Made by a program: the position numbers and the translations under genes
DNA from: Herbiconiux sp.
GTDB lineage: Bacteria; Actinomycetota; Actinomycetes; Actinomycetales; Microbacteriaceae
Length of the DNA: 64,000 bases
Direction of reading: 5' to 3'
Assembly: GCF_023264855.1 (NCBI RefSeq)
Contig: NZ_JAHFUW010000014.1
Location: forward strand, 1-64,000
The notes under the pieces: generated by a model
Database searches by the model: none
What the model saw: only the letters and a program-made list of their open reading frames with translations
Told to the model about the DNA's origin: nothing
Shown: one piece after another, positions 28,314-37,485 of the stretch
Layout: each line of letters begins with the position of its first letter
Position numbering within the stretch: the stretch's first letter is position 1

Positions 28314-29417
28314 ATGATTCGGTTTGATCGCGTAACCAAGACCTACCGGGGCACCAAGCGGCCAGCCCTGGACTCGATCGACCTCGAGATCCTGCGCGGG
28401 GAGTTCGTCTTCCTGGTGGGCGCCTCGGGGTCGGGCAAGTCGAGCTTCCTCCGGCTCGTCCTCAAGGAGGACCGGCCCACCTCGGGCAGCATCCATGTTC
28501 TCGGTCAAGACCTGAACACCATCTCCAACCGCAAGGTGCCATATTTCCGGCGCAACCTCGGCGTGGTGTTCCAGGACTTCCGGCTCCTGCCCGGCAAGAA
28601 CGTGTTCGACAACGTCGCCTTCACCCTGCAGGTGATCGGCAAGTCGCGCGGCTTCATCCAGGAGGCGGTTCCGGATGTGCTGCAGATGGTCGGTCTCGCC
28701 GAGAAGGCGAACCGCCTGCCGCACGAGCTCTCCGGCGGAGAGCAGCAGCGCGTGGCGATCGCCCGCGCCGTGGTGAACAAGCCCGCCATCCTGCTGGCCG
28801 ACGAGCCGACCGGTAACCTCGACCCCTCGACATCGGCCGGCATCATGACGGTGCTCGAGCGGATCAACGCCGGTGGCACCACCGTCGTCATGGCCACCCA
28901 CGACAACGCGATCGTCGACCACATGAAGCGCCGCGTGATCGAGCTGGTCACCGGCCAGATCGTGCGCGACGAAGACCAGGGCGGCTACGGCATGACCGCC
29001 GAGATCGCCCTGCAAGACAGCGGACTGACCGCCGAGATCGCCCTGGGCGATGGCCTGGTGCGCCCGGTCGGCCCGGCGCGCCCGCACACCCCGGGTGGCA
29101 ACACCAGCCCCGTGCAGCCGCTGCCGCCGCAGGTTCCCGCGCCCGAGCAGCCGGCCGTGCGCGAGCCGGTGACGGTACCGGCACAGGCGGCGCAGGCCCA
29201 GCCGGTGCATTCCCAGCCCGTGCCCGTGCAGGCGCAACCCGCGCAGCCGGCGTACGCCCCGCCGCCCATGCCTCCCCAGCACCTCCCCGAGCAGCAGCAT
29301 CCGGATCCCGCCGACCCGGCGACCGAATCGCTCACCCTCGCCGAGAAGCTCGGCCTGCGCGCCCCCGGCGCCCCGGCCGACCCGGCGAACGACCAGAACG
29401 TGGGGCCGACGACGTGA
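28314..29417 (+). CDS. ftsE: FtsE cell-division ATPase with Pro/Gln-rich C-terminal extension
   Basis: 367 aa. The ABC domain covers ~1-220 with [13 protein letters not shown] (Walker A), [15 protein letters not shown] (signature) and [12 protein letters not shown] (Walker B). FtsE normally has about 220-230 residues; here a further ~140 follow. The extension begins with a tandem repeat (MTAEIALQD and LTAEIALGD) and continues Pro/Gln/Ala-rich to the end, ending in a helical [13 protein letters not shown]. FtsEX controls peptidoglycan hydrolase activation at the septum. The 3' end overlaps ftsX by 4 bp (GTGA). A TAGAGT box 9 nt before the ATG suggests a very short leader. Confidence 0.93.
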   Translation: MIRFDRVTKTYRGTKRPALDSIDLEILRGEFVFLVGASGSGKSSFLRLVLKEDRPTSGSIHVLGQDLNTISNRKVPYFRRNLGVVFQDFRLLPGKNVFDNVAFTLQVIGKSRGFIQEAVPDVLQMVGLAEKANRLPHELSGGEQQRVAIARAVVNKPAILLADEPTGNLDPSTSAGIMTVLERINAGGTTVVMATHDNAIVDHMKRRVIELVTGQIVRDEDQGGYGMTAEIALQDSGLTAEIALGDGLVRPVGPARPHTPGGNTSPVQPLPPQVPAPEQPAVREPVTVPAQAAQAQPVHSQPVPVQAQPAQPAYAPPPMPPQHLPEQQHPDPADPATESLTLAEKLGLRAPGAPADPANDQNVGPTT

Positions 29418-30328
29418 GATTCGCACTGATCCTGGGTGAGGTCGGTACCGGCCTCCGCCGCAACGTCTCGATGGTCATCTCCGTCGTGCTCGTCACCTTC
29501 ATCTCGCTCACCTTCGTGGGCGCGGCCATCCTGCTGCAGATGCAGATCGGCCAGATGAAGAACTTCTGGTACGACAAGGCCCAGGTGGCCGTCTACATGT
29601 GCACCGCCACCTCCGGCGGCGAGAACTGCGCCGGCGGCGAGGCCGGGCAAGACCAGATCGCGGCCGTGCAGGCGCAGCTCGACTCGCCCACGCTGGCGCC
29701 GTTCATCGACAAGTACTACTTCGAAGACCACGAGCAGGCCTTCGAGAACTTCCAGAAGCAGTTCGCCGGCAACCCGGTGACCGAGTACGTGACGGCCGAC
29801 CTGCTCAGCCAGACCTTCTGGGTGAACCTCAAAGACCCCTCGCAGTCCGACGTGCTGGTCGAGAGCCTGTCCGGCCTCGCCGGTGTCGACAGCGTCACGG
29901 ACCAGCGCAGCTACCTCGAGCAGATCTTCTCCATCCTCAGTGCGGCCAGTTACACGGCCATCGGCATCGCCGGTCTGATGCTCGTGGCCGCCGTGCTGTT
30001 GATCGCCACCACGATCCGGCTCTCGGCCTTCTCGAGACGGCGAGAACTCGGGATCATGCGCTTGGTCGGCGCCTCGAACAGGTTCATCCAGACGCCGTTC
30101 ATCCTCGAGGGCATCATCGCGTCGCTGATCGGCTCGGTGCTCGCCGGCGTCGCCATCTGGGCGATCGTGCGCTTCTTCGTGCAGGGCTATCTGAGCGTGC
30201 AACTGCCGTTCACCTCGTTCGTGAGCGATACGGATGCGTTCCTGGTGATCCCGATTTTGATCGTCGGCGGTGCGGTGCTCGCGGCCCTCTCGGCGAAGTT
30301 CGCGATCACCCGGTACCTGCGGGTCTAG
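29414..30328 (+). CDS. ftsX: FtsX cell-division permease-like protein
   Basis: 304 aa from GTG 29414, overlapping ftsE by 4 bp. Four membrane helices: one after the N-terminal cytosolic segment ([20 protein letters not shown]), then a large extracellular domain (~50-170) that contains two Cys ([11 protein letters not shown]), then three C-terminal helices with the conserved [21 protein letters not shown]. It works with FtsE and a periplasmic/extracellular hydrolase such as RipC in mycobacteria. The partner hydrolase is not in the window. Confidence 0.93.
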   Translation: MRFALILGEVGTGLRRNVSMVISVVLVTFISLTFVGAAILLQMQIGQMKNFWYDKAQVAVYMCTATSGGENCAGGEAGQDQIAAVQAQLDSPTLAPFIDKYYFEDHEQAFENFQKQFAGNPVTEYVTADLLSQTFWVNLKDPSQSDVLVESLSGLAGVDSVTDQRSYLEQIFSILSAASYTAIGIAGLMLVAAVLLIATTIRLSAFSRRRELGIMRLVGASNRFIQTPFILEGIIASLIGSVLAGVAIWAIVRFFVQGYLSVQLPFTSFVSDTDAFLVIPILIVGGAVLAALSAKFAITRYLRV

Positions 30329-30387
30329 AATGGTGGGCTGCCGTATTTCGGCAGCAGCATCCGTCAGATCCGTCCTAAGGAGTACCC

Positions 30388-30864
30388 GTGCCACGCGAAC
30401 GCGGACAGAAGGTCGTCGCGACCAACCGCAAGGCGCGACACGACTACACCATCGAGACCACCTACGAAGCGGGACTCGTGCTCACCGGCACCGAGGTGAA
30501 GTCCCTGCGCGAGGGGCGTGCCTCGCTCGTCGACGGCTATGCCTACATCGACGGGGGAGAGGCGTGGCTGGATGCCGTGCACATCCCCGAATACAACGAA
30601 GGCACGTGGAACAACCACCCGCCCCGTCGCAAGCGCAAGCTGCTGCTGCACAAAGAGCAGATCCTCAAGATCCACAACAAGACCAAAGAGGGCGGCTACA
30701 CGCTCGTCCCGCTGCAGCTGTACTTCAGCGACGGGCGCGCGAAGGTGGAGATCGCGGTGGCCAAGGGCAAGCGCGAGTACGACAAGCGCCAGGCGCTGCG
30801 CGAGCGTCAAGACAAGCGTGAGGCCGCCCGCGCCATGTCCAGCCGCCGCAACCTGGGCGACTGA
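30388..30864 (+). CDS. smpB: SsrA-binding protein
   Basis: 158 aa from GTG 30388 with an AAGGAG site. It carries tmRNA to stalled ribosomes for trans-translation. Family features: [34 protein letters not shown], the [15 protein letters not shown] loop and the basic C-terminal tail ([20 protein letters not shown]). It follows ftsX in the same direction. The tmRNA gene itself is about 1.8 kb further on. Confidence 0.96.
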   Translation: MPRERGQKVVATNRKARHDYTIETTYEAGLVLTGTEVKSLREGRASLVDGYAYIDGGEAWLDAVHIPEYNEGTWNNHPPRRKRKLLLHKEQILKIHNKTKEGGYTLVPLQLYFSDGRAKVEIAVAKGKREYDKRQALRERQDKREAARAMSSRRNLGD

Positions 30865-30898
30865 GGCTCTCGGGCGTGTCGGCGCTCGGCCCTGGGCC

Positions 30899-31840
30899 TC
30901 AGGCCGGGAGGTCGTGTGAGACGCCCGTGAGCTCCTCGACGCGGGCGAACAGCGTGCGGCCCATGGTGCGGTCGCGGGCGTAGGCCTTCGCGCCCACCAC
31001 CGCGGGATCGCCCTTCAACTGCCGCCAGCCATCCGGGCCCCAGTACTGGCCACCGGCAGCCGCAGCGTCCGTCGCGGCGGCGACGATCGGCCTGGCGCCC
31101 GCGTCTTTGCCCTGCCCGATCAGCCGGTACGCCGCGCGCGACACCGGGTTGCCGGTCTTGGGAGCCGGCAGGATGTCGCGGGGCGGGCTCAGCTCATCGA
31201 CCGAGAACCCCGGATGCGCCACCAGGCTGGCCACGGTCGAGCCGTTCGCGCGCAGGCGCCGGTCCAGTTCGAAGGCGTAGGTCATCACCGCGAGCTTGGA
31301 TCGGCCGTAGCTGCGGAACTGGCGGAACGGGGTGCGGTTGCTCTGCAGGTCGTCGAGATCGAGCCGGAAGAACTCGTGGCTGATGCTGCCGAGGTGCACG
31401 ATCCGGGCGGTATCCTGGGCCCGCAGAGACGGCAGCAGGCGCGCGATCAGGGCTGCGTGCCCGAGCAGGTTGGTGCCGATCATGGTCTCGAAGCGATCGG
31501 CCGTGGTGCTGCGTCCACCGCCGGTCGACAGGATGCCGGCGTTGGCGATCAGGGTGTCGATTCGGGGCAACGCGGCCAGCTCGGCTGCCCCGTCGGCGAT
31601 CGAGGCGAGGTCGGCGAGGTCCAGGCGCACGAAGCTCGCACGGGCGCCCGCCGAGGGAACGTGCCGGCGCAGTGAGGCGAGTGCGGCCTCGCCCTTCTCG
31701 GGCGTGCGGGCGGCGATCACCACGGTCGCGCCGGCGGAGGCCAGCTGCTCGCTCTCCCAGTAGCCGAGGCCACCGGTCCCGCCGGTCACGACGAAGGTCT
31801 TGCCGCTCAGGTCGGGCAGCGTAGGTGCTGGCCCGCTCAC
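30899..31840 (-). CDS. Short-chain dehydrogenase/reductase
   Basis: 313 aa from GTG 31840, overlapping the SIMPL gene by 4 bp. The cofactor motif is VVTGGTGGLGYWESEQL (TGxxxGxG), followed by LIANAGIL (NAG). The catalytic Ser-Tyr-Lys set is HLGSISHEF, then SYGRSKLAV. The order resembles the retinol dehydrogenase-like/atypical SDR group. The substrate is unknown. It is co-directional and translationally coupled with the SIMPL protein, and it stands between smpB and ssrA on the opposite strand. Confidence 0.85.
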   Translation of the reverse strand: MSGPAPTLPDLSGKTFVVTGGTGGLGYWESEQLASAGATVVIAARTPEKGEAALASLRRHVPSAGARASFVRLDLADLASIADGAAELAALPRIDTLIANAGILSTGGGRSTTADRFETMIGTNLLGHAALIARLLPSLRAQDTARIVHLGSISHEFFRLDLDDLQSNRTPFRQFRSYGRSKLAVMTYAFELDRRLRANGSTVASLVAHPGFSVDELSPPRDILPAPKTGNPVSRAAYRLIGQGKDAGARPIVAAATDAAAAGGQYWGPDGWRQLKGDPAVVGAKAYARDRTMGRTLFARVEELTGVSHDLPA

Positions 31841-32523
31841 GAGCGCGCGACCGGAGAAGCTGCCGAGAAGCGTGCGTGAACGGTGGCCTCGATGACCAGG
31901 GCGCTCGGGCGCAACTCCATCCCGCCCCCACCCGCCGGTGCCGCCGAGCGGGCCATCGCCGCCAGAGGCAGGCCGTGGGCCACCGCGCCGGGGTTCTCCA
32001 ACAGTCCCGGATCGGAGATGGAGAGCGGCGTCACCTCGCCGAGTCCGAGGGCACGGGCGTATTCGCCGGCCTTGGTGAGGGCGTCGGAGATCGCACCCTG
32101 GCGGGCCTCGCTCTCCAGCCCGGCCTTGGTCTCCTCCGAGAGCAGCCACTCGATCCCGTCGACGGCGATGCCCTCGCGGATGGAGACGACGTCGATCCAC
32201 TCGGAGAGCGCCTCGAAGTCGTCGAACTCGGCATCCAGGAACACGGCGCTGTGGAACTCCACGGGCAGTCGCGTGCCGTCCTGGCTCCAGGGCCTCTGCC
32301 CCCACACCCGGATCTCCTCCGAGTGCCAGGTGATCACCGGGCCGGCCTCTTCGTCGAGGAGGGTCTCCAGCGAACCGGTGAGCGATTCGTGGGCGGCCCG
32401 CGTGGCAGCCAGAACACTGTCGCGCTTGGAGCCTTCGAAGCCGATGCCGATGCGCACCCGCGCCCGCTCCGGATTGTGGCGGAGCTGATGGCTCCCGGCC
32501 ACGGTGATGATCGTCTCAGGCAT
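31837..32523 (-). CDS. SIMPL (DUF541) domain protein
   Basis: 228 aa from ATG 32523 (MPETIITVAGSHQLRHNPERARVRI). The pattern ITVAGSHQLRHNPERARVRIGI at the start and the later AISDALTKAGEYARALGLG with EVTPLSISDPG are typical of SIMPL/DUF541, a group linked to oxidative-stress and IRAK-like proteins but without a settled function. No signal peptide, so probably cytosolic. It is the first gene of a two-gene operon with the SDR. Confidence 0.82.
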   Translation of the reverse strand: MPETIITVAGSHQLRHNPERARVRIGIGFEGSKRDSVLAATRAAHESLTGSLETLLDEEAGPVITWHSEEIRVWGQRPWSQDGTRLPVEFHSAVFLDAEFDDFEALSEWIDVVSIREGIAVDGIEWLLSEETKAGLESEARQGAISDALTKAGEYARALGLGEVTPLSISDPGLLENPGAVAHGLPLAAMARSAAPAGGGGMELRPSALVIEATVHARFSAASPVARS

Positions 32524-32576
32524 GGTCTCCACGATATTCCATGCGGCTGCATGGCTCATGCGATCACGAAATGTCG

Positions 32577-32649
32577 TAGTATGGAGGGCTGCTCCGGGTT
32601 CGCCCGGCAGCGTTTGAAAACTCAACAGCGTGCGACAGCGACCCGGCAG
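32577..32649 (+). promoter_or_regulatory. Probable promoter and precursor leader of ssrA
   Basis: A -10-like TAGTAT (32577-32582) is followed by a hairpin CCGGG-TTCG-CCCGG (32594-32607) and then TTTGAAAACTCAACAGCGTGC at 32613-32633, which to my memory resembles the AACTCAACAG block in rRNA leaders and spacers of high-GC Gram-positives. Mature tmRNA begins at 32650, so about 60 nt would be trimmed from the precursor. Confidence 0.4.
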
Positions 32650-33047
32650 GGGGATGATCGGTTTCGACATTGCCTGCGAAACTGCGAGAAGCGGGTCGAG
32701 GATGCAGGGTTATCTCGTAAACGATCTCTGCAAAATATAAGTGCCAATTCAAACAGCACTGTTGCGGCCAAGAAGGCCACCTTCGCTCTCGCAGCGTAGG
32801 TCTTCCTTCTAGCTAAATAGCAACTGTCGGTCCGGGAATGCTCTCTACCCGGGTTCCGGCATTATCTAGAGAGATTGCTGCGTGATCGTGTCTCAGGGTC
32901 ACGCGGGACTTGCACTGTGGCTGGGCTCGTCGACCTAGGTGCCTGTAGCAAAGGTCGGAGCCGAGTAGAACGTCTGTACAGGCTACGCCCGTAGAAGGCG
33001 CAGAATCACAGCAGTGGACGGGGGTTCAATTCCCCCCATCTCCACCA
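32650..33047 (+). ncRNA. ssrA: Transfer-messenger RNA (tmRNA)
   Basis: 398 nt. The 5' end GGGGATGATCGGTTTCGACA pairs with the 3' end CATCTCCACCA, where CCA is encoded (33045-33047). The conserved GGTTTCGAC and the 3' TTCAATTC T-loop are present. The tag reading frame runs 32743-32799: ANSNSTVAAKKATFALAA followed by TAG. Ending in ALAA is typical, and it directs Clp proteolysis. smpB lies upstream on the same strand. Confidence 0.97.
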
Positions 33048-33077
33048 TTCGGCCGCTGTCGCACGTTGTTCGAGTCA

Positions 33078-33578
33078 CTACCGCGGTGCCAGCTGCGCCG
33101 GGAGCTCGTAGGGCGGCTCGCGCAGCCCCGAGTCGGCCGAACGGATGCGGCGCAGGAAGTCCGCCACCGCCGGCAGCTCAGTCTCGCCGAGTTTCGCCGC
33201 GAACTCGGCCCCCACCACCTCGAGCACCTGTGACGTGGCCGTCTCCGCGGTCTCGCGGCCGAGGCCGGTCAGTGCGACGACCGACACCCGGCGGTCGTGC
33301 GTCGACACCGAGCGCTCCACCAGGCCGGCCGTCACCATGCTGCGGATCAGATTGCTCGCCGATCCGCTGGAGTACAGGAGCGATTTCGACAGCTCGCCCA
33401 CGCTCATCCGGCCCTCCACGTGGGAATGCAGGTTGTACAGCACGTCGTACTGCGCCCAGGTGAGGCGGACGCTGCTTCGCAGGCGCCCCTCCACCAGGCG
33501 CATGGTGCGCGTGTATGCCAGCACGAAGTCCGCCCACACGGCGAACTGCGCGGCAGTCAGTGGCGGGGTCGCGCTCAC
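33078..33578 (-). CDS. MarR family transcriptional regulator
   Basis: 166 aa from GTG 33578, overlapping the phosphatase gene by 4 bp. The winged HTH is visible: VRLTWAQYDVLYNL, then MSVGELSKSLLYSSGSASNLIRSM, then GLVERSVSTHDRRVSVVALT. MarR proteins bind DNA as dimers and release it on binding small phenolic or oxidising ligands. The partner genes are a histidine phosphatase, and its target is not obvious from context. Confidence 0.88.
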   Translation of the reverse strand: MSATPPLTAAQFAVWADFVLAYTRTMRLVEGRLRSSVRLTWAQYDVLYNLHSHVEGRMSVGELSKSLLYSSGSASNLIRSMVTAGLVERSVSTHDRRVSVVALTGLGRETAETATSQVLEVVGAEFAAKLGETELPAVADFLRRIRSADSGLREPPYELPAQLAPR

Positions 33579-34237
33579 CGTGCGGTCGCCTCGCCGGTGG
33601 GATCGGGTGCCGAGGCGTCTTCCAGGGCGACACCGCCGAGCGGGGTGCCCTGCCAATGGGTGGCGACCCAGCCCTCGGCCGGCGAGCCTTCGAGCGTCAC
33701 GATGCCGGTGTTCTCCAGGGTGCGGCCGCGGCTGAAGTCGGCGTCGATGTTGCGCGCCGACCACGATGCCCAGGTGCGGATCGCCGCGCCGTGGCTGAAC
33801 ACGGCCACGGTGCCGTTCGGATGCGCGTCGTACAGCGACGAGATGGCCCGGTCGTAGCGGGTATGGAATTCGGTGCCGTTCTCGCCGCCGGGGATGCGGG
33901 CATCGAAGTCGGTCCACCAGGAGAAGATCGTGCGCATGTAGGTCTGCACGGCATCCTGATCGGAGCGGCCCTCGAGCTCGCCCGCCGTGATCTCGAACAG
34001 GCCCTCGACGATCTGCGGCTCGATCCCGGTGGTCTCGGCCAGGGGAGCGGCCGTCAGGTGGGTGCGGCGCATGGTCGAGACCGCGATGGCGTCGATGCGC
34101 TCGTCGGCGAGCGCCCCGGGCACGGCGGCGGCCTGCCGGAGTCCGAGCTCGGTGAGGCCGGGGCCGGGGACGACCGTGCCGATCGCACCGTTGACGTTGT
34201 CGATGGTCTGGCCGTGTCGGATCAGGAGAAGTCGCAT
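33575..34237 (-). CDS. Histidine phosphatase family protein
   Basis: 220 aa from ATG 34237. The phosphoglycerate-mutase-like RHG motif is at the N-terminus (LLLIRHGQTIDNVNG), the downstream Glu is in GLFEITAGELEG, and the second His is in VAVFSHGAAIRTW. It removes phosphate from a small molecule or sugar phosphate through a phospho-His intermediate. It is translationally coupled to the downstream MarR gene. The real substrate is unknown. Confidence 0.88.
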   Translation of the reverse strand: MRLLLIRHGQTIDNVNGAIGTVVPGPGLTELGLRQAAAVPGALADERIDAIAVSTMRRTHLTAAPLAETTGIEPQIVEGLFEITAGELEGRSDQDAVQTYMRTIFSWWTDFDARIPGGENGTEFHTRYDRAISSLYDAHPNGTVAVFSHGAAIRTWASWSARNIDADFSRGRTLENTGIVTLEGSPAEGWVATHWQGTPLGGVALEDASAPDPTGEATAR

Positions 34238-34304
34238 CCGTTCCAGCTTAAGTGGTGAGAACGCGGTCGCGAAAACCGGGTGGTGAAGAAATGTCATTTC
34301 CGTC

Positions 34305-34310
34305 TACAAT
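34305..34310 (+). promoter_or_regulatory. -10 box upstream of the secreted protease gene
   Basis: TACAAT, about 47 nt before the ATG at 34357, in a stretch that is AT-rich for this genome. No good -35 is visible. Confidence 0.35.
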
Positions 34311-34356
34311 CGAGTCACTGAGCATCCCTCATGACAATCGACCGGAAGAGACCACC

Positions 34357-35877
34357 ATGCGCCCACCCTTGGCCACCCGAATTGCGGCCCTCGTTCCCCT
34401 CGTGCTCCTCGGCGGCACCCTGGCCGCCTGCAGCGCCGGTGGTGGTGCCGCCTCGGGCGCGAGCGACTTCTCGGGCGTGCAGTCCGCCACGATCCAGATC
34501 GAGTCGGAGGGAACGTTCGCGAACCCCGACAACGGTCAGACCGAAGAGCAGGCGGGCCTCGGCTCGGGCTTCTTCATCTCCTCCGACGGCCTGGCCGTCA
34601 CCAACAACCACGTGGTGGTGGGGGCGGGCACGATGAAGGTGCACGTCGGCGGTGGCGACACGGAGTACAACGCCGAGATCCTCGGTTCGTCCGAGTGCCT
34701 CGATCTCGCAGTGATCAAGGTCGAGGGAGAGGGCTTCCCCTTCCTCGGCTGGCAGAAGGGCGACATCACCACCGGCGAAGAGGTCTACGCCGCCGGATTC
34801 CCGCTGGGCGACCCCGAGTTCACGCTCACCAAGGGGATCGTCTCCAAGAACGACACCGCTGGTCAGACCGCCTGGGCGTCGATCGATCACACCATCGAGC
34901 ACGATGCCAAGATCCGCCCCGGCAACTCCGGCGGCCCTCTGGTCAATGCCCAGGGCGAGGTCGTGGGCGTCAACTACGCCAGCGTGGCCGAGCTCGACTC
35001 CAACTTCGCCATCCACCGCGACCAGGCCGAGTCGGTGGTGCAGAAGCTGATCGACGGCGACGACGTGCAGAGCCTCGGCGTGAACGCGCAGGCGCTGCCG
35101 CTGGACGACCAGGGCGAGTCGCTCGGGGTGTGGGTCAGCTCGGTGAAGGCCGGCTCGCCGGCGGATGCCGCGGGCCTGCTTCCCGGCGACGTGCTGCTGC
35201 GCATGGCGGGCAAGACCCTGGCGGCCGAGGGAACGCTCCAGGAGTACTGCGATGTCATCCGCACCCAGGGATCCGACGGGACCATCGACGTCGACGTCTA
35301 CCGGCCCGACGACGACGCCCTCTATCGCGGTCAGTTCAACGGCAAGCCGCTCGAGCAGGTCACGATCCCGGGGGTCGGATCGACCTCGACGGGTGAAGAC
35401 GACGGGCGCAGCTACACCACCATCACCGATGACACGGGTGTGCTGAGCGTGGAGGTTCCCACCGACTGGACCGACATCGACGGGGCGCCTGTCACCACCG
35501 AAGCGGGGCGCGAGTTCCTCGATGTGCGGGCCAGCACGAATCTGCAGCAGTTCGAGGAGAGCTGGGGCACCTCAGGCGTGACGCTGCAGGCTTCACCCAC
35601 GACGGATGCCGCCTCGCTCGACCCGCAGGTGATCTTCGACTCCTACTCGAACCTCACCGCTCAGTGCGCGAGCGGCACGACCGACGACTACTCCGACGGT
35701 GTGTACGAGGGCAAGTACCAGTACTACTCCGGCTGCGGCGGCCAGAGCGACTACGTGATCGTGGTCGCCTACCCCGAAGACACCAGCTATGTTCTGGTGG
35801 TCACGGTCGCGATCGCGAGCGAGGCCGATCTGCCGGCCATCGAGCACGTGATGGGCAGCTTCACGGCCACGTTCTGA
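34357..35877 (+). CDS. Secreted lipoprotein trypsin-like serine protease with PDZ domain
   Basis: 506 aa from ATG 34357. A lipoprotein signal peptide ends in LAAC (Cys ~25). The chymotrypsin-fold catalytic triad is intact: His in VTNNHVVVG, Asp in CLDLAVIKV, Ser in RPGNSGGPLV. A PDZ domain follows (~250-330: GVWVSSVKAGSPADAAGLLPGDVLL), then a C-terminal domain of ~150 residues (LSVEVPTDWTDIDG onward) of unknown fold with two Cys. It resembles HtrA/DegP-type surface quality-control proteases, but with an added C-terminal domain. A strong terminator lies 16 bp after the stop. Confidence 0.88.
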   Translation: MRPPLATRIAALVPLVLLGGTLAACSAGGGAASGASDFSGVQSATIQIESEGTFANPDNGQTEEQAGLGSGFFISSDGLAVTNNHVVVGAGTMKVHVGGGDTEYNAEILGSSECLDLAVIKVEGEGFPFLGWQKGDITTGEEVYAAGFPLGDPEFTLTKGIVSKNDTAGQTAWASIDHTIEHDAKIRPGNSGGPLVNAQGEVVGVNYASVAELDSNFAIHRDQAESVVQKLIDGDDVQSLGVNAQALPLDDQGESLGVWVSSVKAGSPADAAGLLPGDVLLRMAGKTLAAEGTLQEYCDVIRTQGSDGTIDVDVYRPDDDALYRGQFNGKPLEQVTIPGVGSTSTGEDDGRSYTTITDDTGVLSVEVPTDWTDIDGAPVTTEAGREFLDVRASTNLQQFEESWGTSGVTLQASPTTDAASLDPQVIFDSYSNLTAQCASGTTDDYSDGVYEGKYQYYSGCGGQSDYVIVVAYPEDTSYVLVVTVAIASEADLPAIEHVMGSFTATF

Positions 35878-35892
35878 CCATGCTCCGACGAC

Positions 35893-35924
35893 GAAGGGCC
35901 GGTCCCCGTGGGGGCCGGCCCTTC
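35893..35924. terminator. Bidirectional intrinsic terminator
   Basis: GAAGGGCCGG(T)CCCC, GTG loop, GGGGCCGGCCCTTC: a ~14 bp stem with one bulge, between convergent genes ending at 35877 and 35941. Confidence 0.75.
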
Positions 35925-35940
35925 GTTCGAGCGGATGGCG

Positions 35941-36459
35941 CTACTGAGCCGCACCGGCGAGGCTGCCGGTGACCTTTCCGTTCGGGTCGCCGATCAGGCA
36001 CGAGACGAGACGGTCGTTGCCGTTGGTCCACGAGCCCTCGGTCGGGGTGAAGTAGGTGAAGCCGTAGATCGAGTCGTCGTACGAGACCTTCACGAAGTCC
36101 TCGAAGCCGGCCTGGCACTCGGTCTCCGCCTGAGCATTGATGGCGTCGTCACCCGGGAAATCGCCGTCGGCGATCGAGAAGTCGTAGTAGACCTCGAAGT
36201 CGTGCTCCACGCTGCAATCGACGATCGGCACCTCGCTGACCTCGGTGCCCTCGGTGTCGTTGAGGCAGTCGCCCACCGACAGCGCGAACACGTCGGTGTC
36301 GGTCTGCTCGATCTCCTCACCGGTCTGCGAGTCGGTCGCCGGCGGGGCGGAGCTCGGGAAGAGCGCCGTGCAGCCGGACAGCGTGAGTCCGAGAGCCAGA
36401 ACGGCGCCGGCCGCTGCGAGCAGTCGCGAAGATGTGCGGGGGGAAGAGGTGATCGCCAT
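35941..36459 (-). CDS. Septum-formation-type lipoprotein
   Basis: 172 aa from ATG 36459 with GGAGG 6 nt upstream. Lipobox LSGC at about residue 30. The mature domain has the Cys and acidic pattern VFALSVGDCLNDT, VPIVDCSVEHDFEVYY, ETECQAGFEDF and DRLVSCLIGDPNG, as in the Septum_form family (PF13845). The function is unclear. A paralogue lies at 40844-41314, so the window has two copies flanking the aroA-sigR region. Confidence 0.8.
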   Translation of the reverse strand: MAITSSPRTSSRLLAAAGAVLALGLTLSGCTALFPSSAPPATDSQTGEEIEQTDTDVFALSVGDCLNDTEGTEVSEVPIVDCSVEHDFEVYYDFSIADGDFPGDDAINAQAETECQAGFEDFVKVSYDDSIYGFTYFTPTEGSWTNGNDRLVSCLIGDPNGKVTGSLAGAAQ

Positions 36460-36548
36460 GATGGCCTCCGGTCCTAGGGAAGAAGATGCCTGAGAGGAGC
36501 CTGTGAGCGCCTCCGCGTGACCATTATGGGGGTGATCCGTTCGATGGG

Positions 36549-37403
36549 TCAATTCGACGCCGCACGACCCCCGAGCAGCGCGACGACCTCGTCGTGCACG
36601 AGCCCGTTCGTGGCCAGAGCGCTGCCCGACCACGGGCCGTCCACACCGCCCACCGAACTGAAGCGCCCACCGGCCTCCTCGACCACGGGCACCAGGGCGG
36701 CCATGTCGTAAGGCTGCAGGTCGAACTCGCCCGCGATCTCGAGCTGGCCCTCGGCCACCATCATGTACGACCACATCTCGCCGTACGCCCGGGTGCGCCA
36801 GACGGCACGGCTCAAACGGGTCAGGTCGTCGAGCCGGCCCTCCTCGTCCCATCCCTTGAGGCTGTTGTAGCTGAGTGACGCATCGGCGAGGGTGCTGATG
36901 CCCGAGACGCGGATCGGGCGCGCGACATCCGGAGTGGCGTCCAGAGCATCCGTCGTGAAAGCCCCGAGGCCCCGCGCGCCCCACCAGCGGCGGCCGAGCG
37001 CCGGGGAGCTCACGACTCCCACCACCGGAACGCCGTCGATGGCCAGGGAGATGAGCGTGGCCCACACCGGGATCCCGCGCATGAAGTTGGCGGTGCCGTC
37101 GATCGGGTCGATGATCCACTGCCGGACGCTGCCGGCCGCGCCGCCGCCGGTGCCGAACTCCTCGCCACGCACCGAATCGTCGGGGCGCGCTGCGCCGAGC
37201 TCGCCGCGGATGGCCTGCTCGACGGCGCGGTCGGCATCCGTCACCGGCGTGCGATCGGGCTTGGTGGTCACGTGCAGATCGGTGGCCCGGAAGCGGGATC
37301 GGGACACGGCATCCGCCCGGTCGGCCAGTCGGAGGGCGAGCGCCAGGTCGTCGGCGAGGTCGGTCGAGGAAGACTGTGGGGCGGCGGGCGCGTTCTGGTT
37401 CAC
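36549..37403 (-). CDS. hisN: Histidinol-phosphatase, inositol monophosphatase family
   Basis: 284 aa from GTG 37403. The Mg-dependent phosphatase motifs are visible: TKPDRTPVTDADR, RGEEFG, WIIDPIDGTANF and QPYDMAALVPVVEEAGG. In actinobacteria the HisN type dephosphorylates histidinol phosphate. It is third in the order aroA-rsgA-hisN on the minus strand, an arrangement found in other actinobacteria. The choice of HisN over a general IMPase rests on context. Confidence 0.85.
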   Translation of the reverse strand: MNQNAPAAPQSSSTDLADDLALALRLADRADAVSRSRFRATDLHVTTKPDRTPVTDADRAVEQAIRGELGAARPDDSVRGEEFGTGGGAAGSVRQWIIDPIDGTANFMRGIPVWATLISLAIDGVPVVGVVSSPALGRRWWGARGLGAFTTDALDATPDVARPIRVSGISTLADASLSYNSLKGWDEEGRLDDLTRLSRAVWRTRAYGEMWSYMMVAEGQLEIAGEFDLQPYDMAALVPVVEEAGGRFSSVGGVDGPWSGSALATNGLVHDEVVALLGGRAASN

Positions 37404-37485
37404 GCGTCCAGGCTAGCGGGAGCGGTGACCGGCTCAGCCGCACCGGCGAGCGCCACCGAAGGCGAGTGCCAGGAGCGGGGCTCCG

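Noticed and set aside
31825-32799. 324-codon frame that ends with the tmRNA tag
   Set aside because: It runs antisense to the SIMPL gene and through non-coding RNA; only the 18-codon tag is real.
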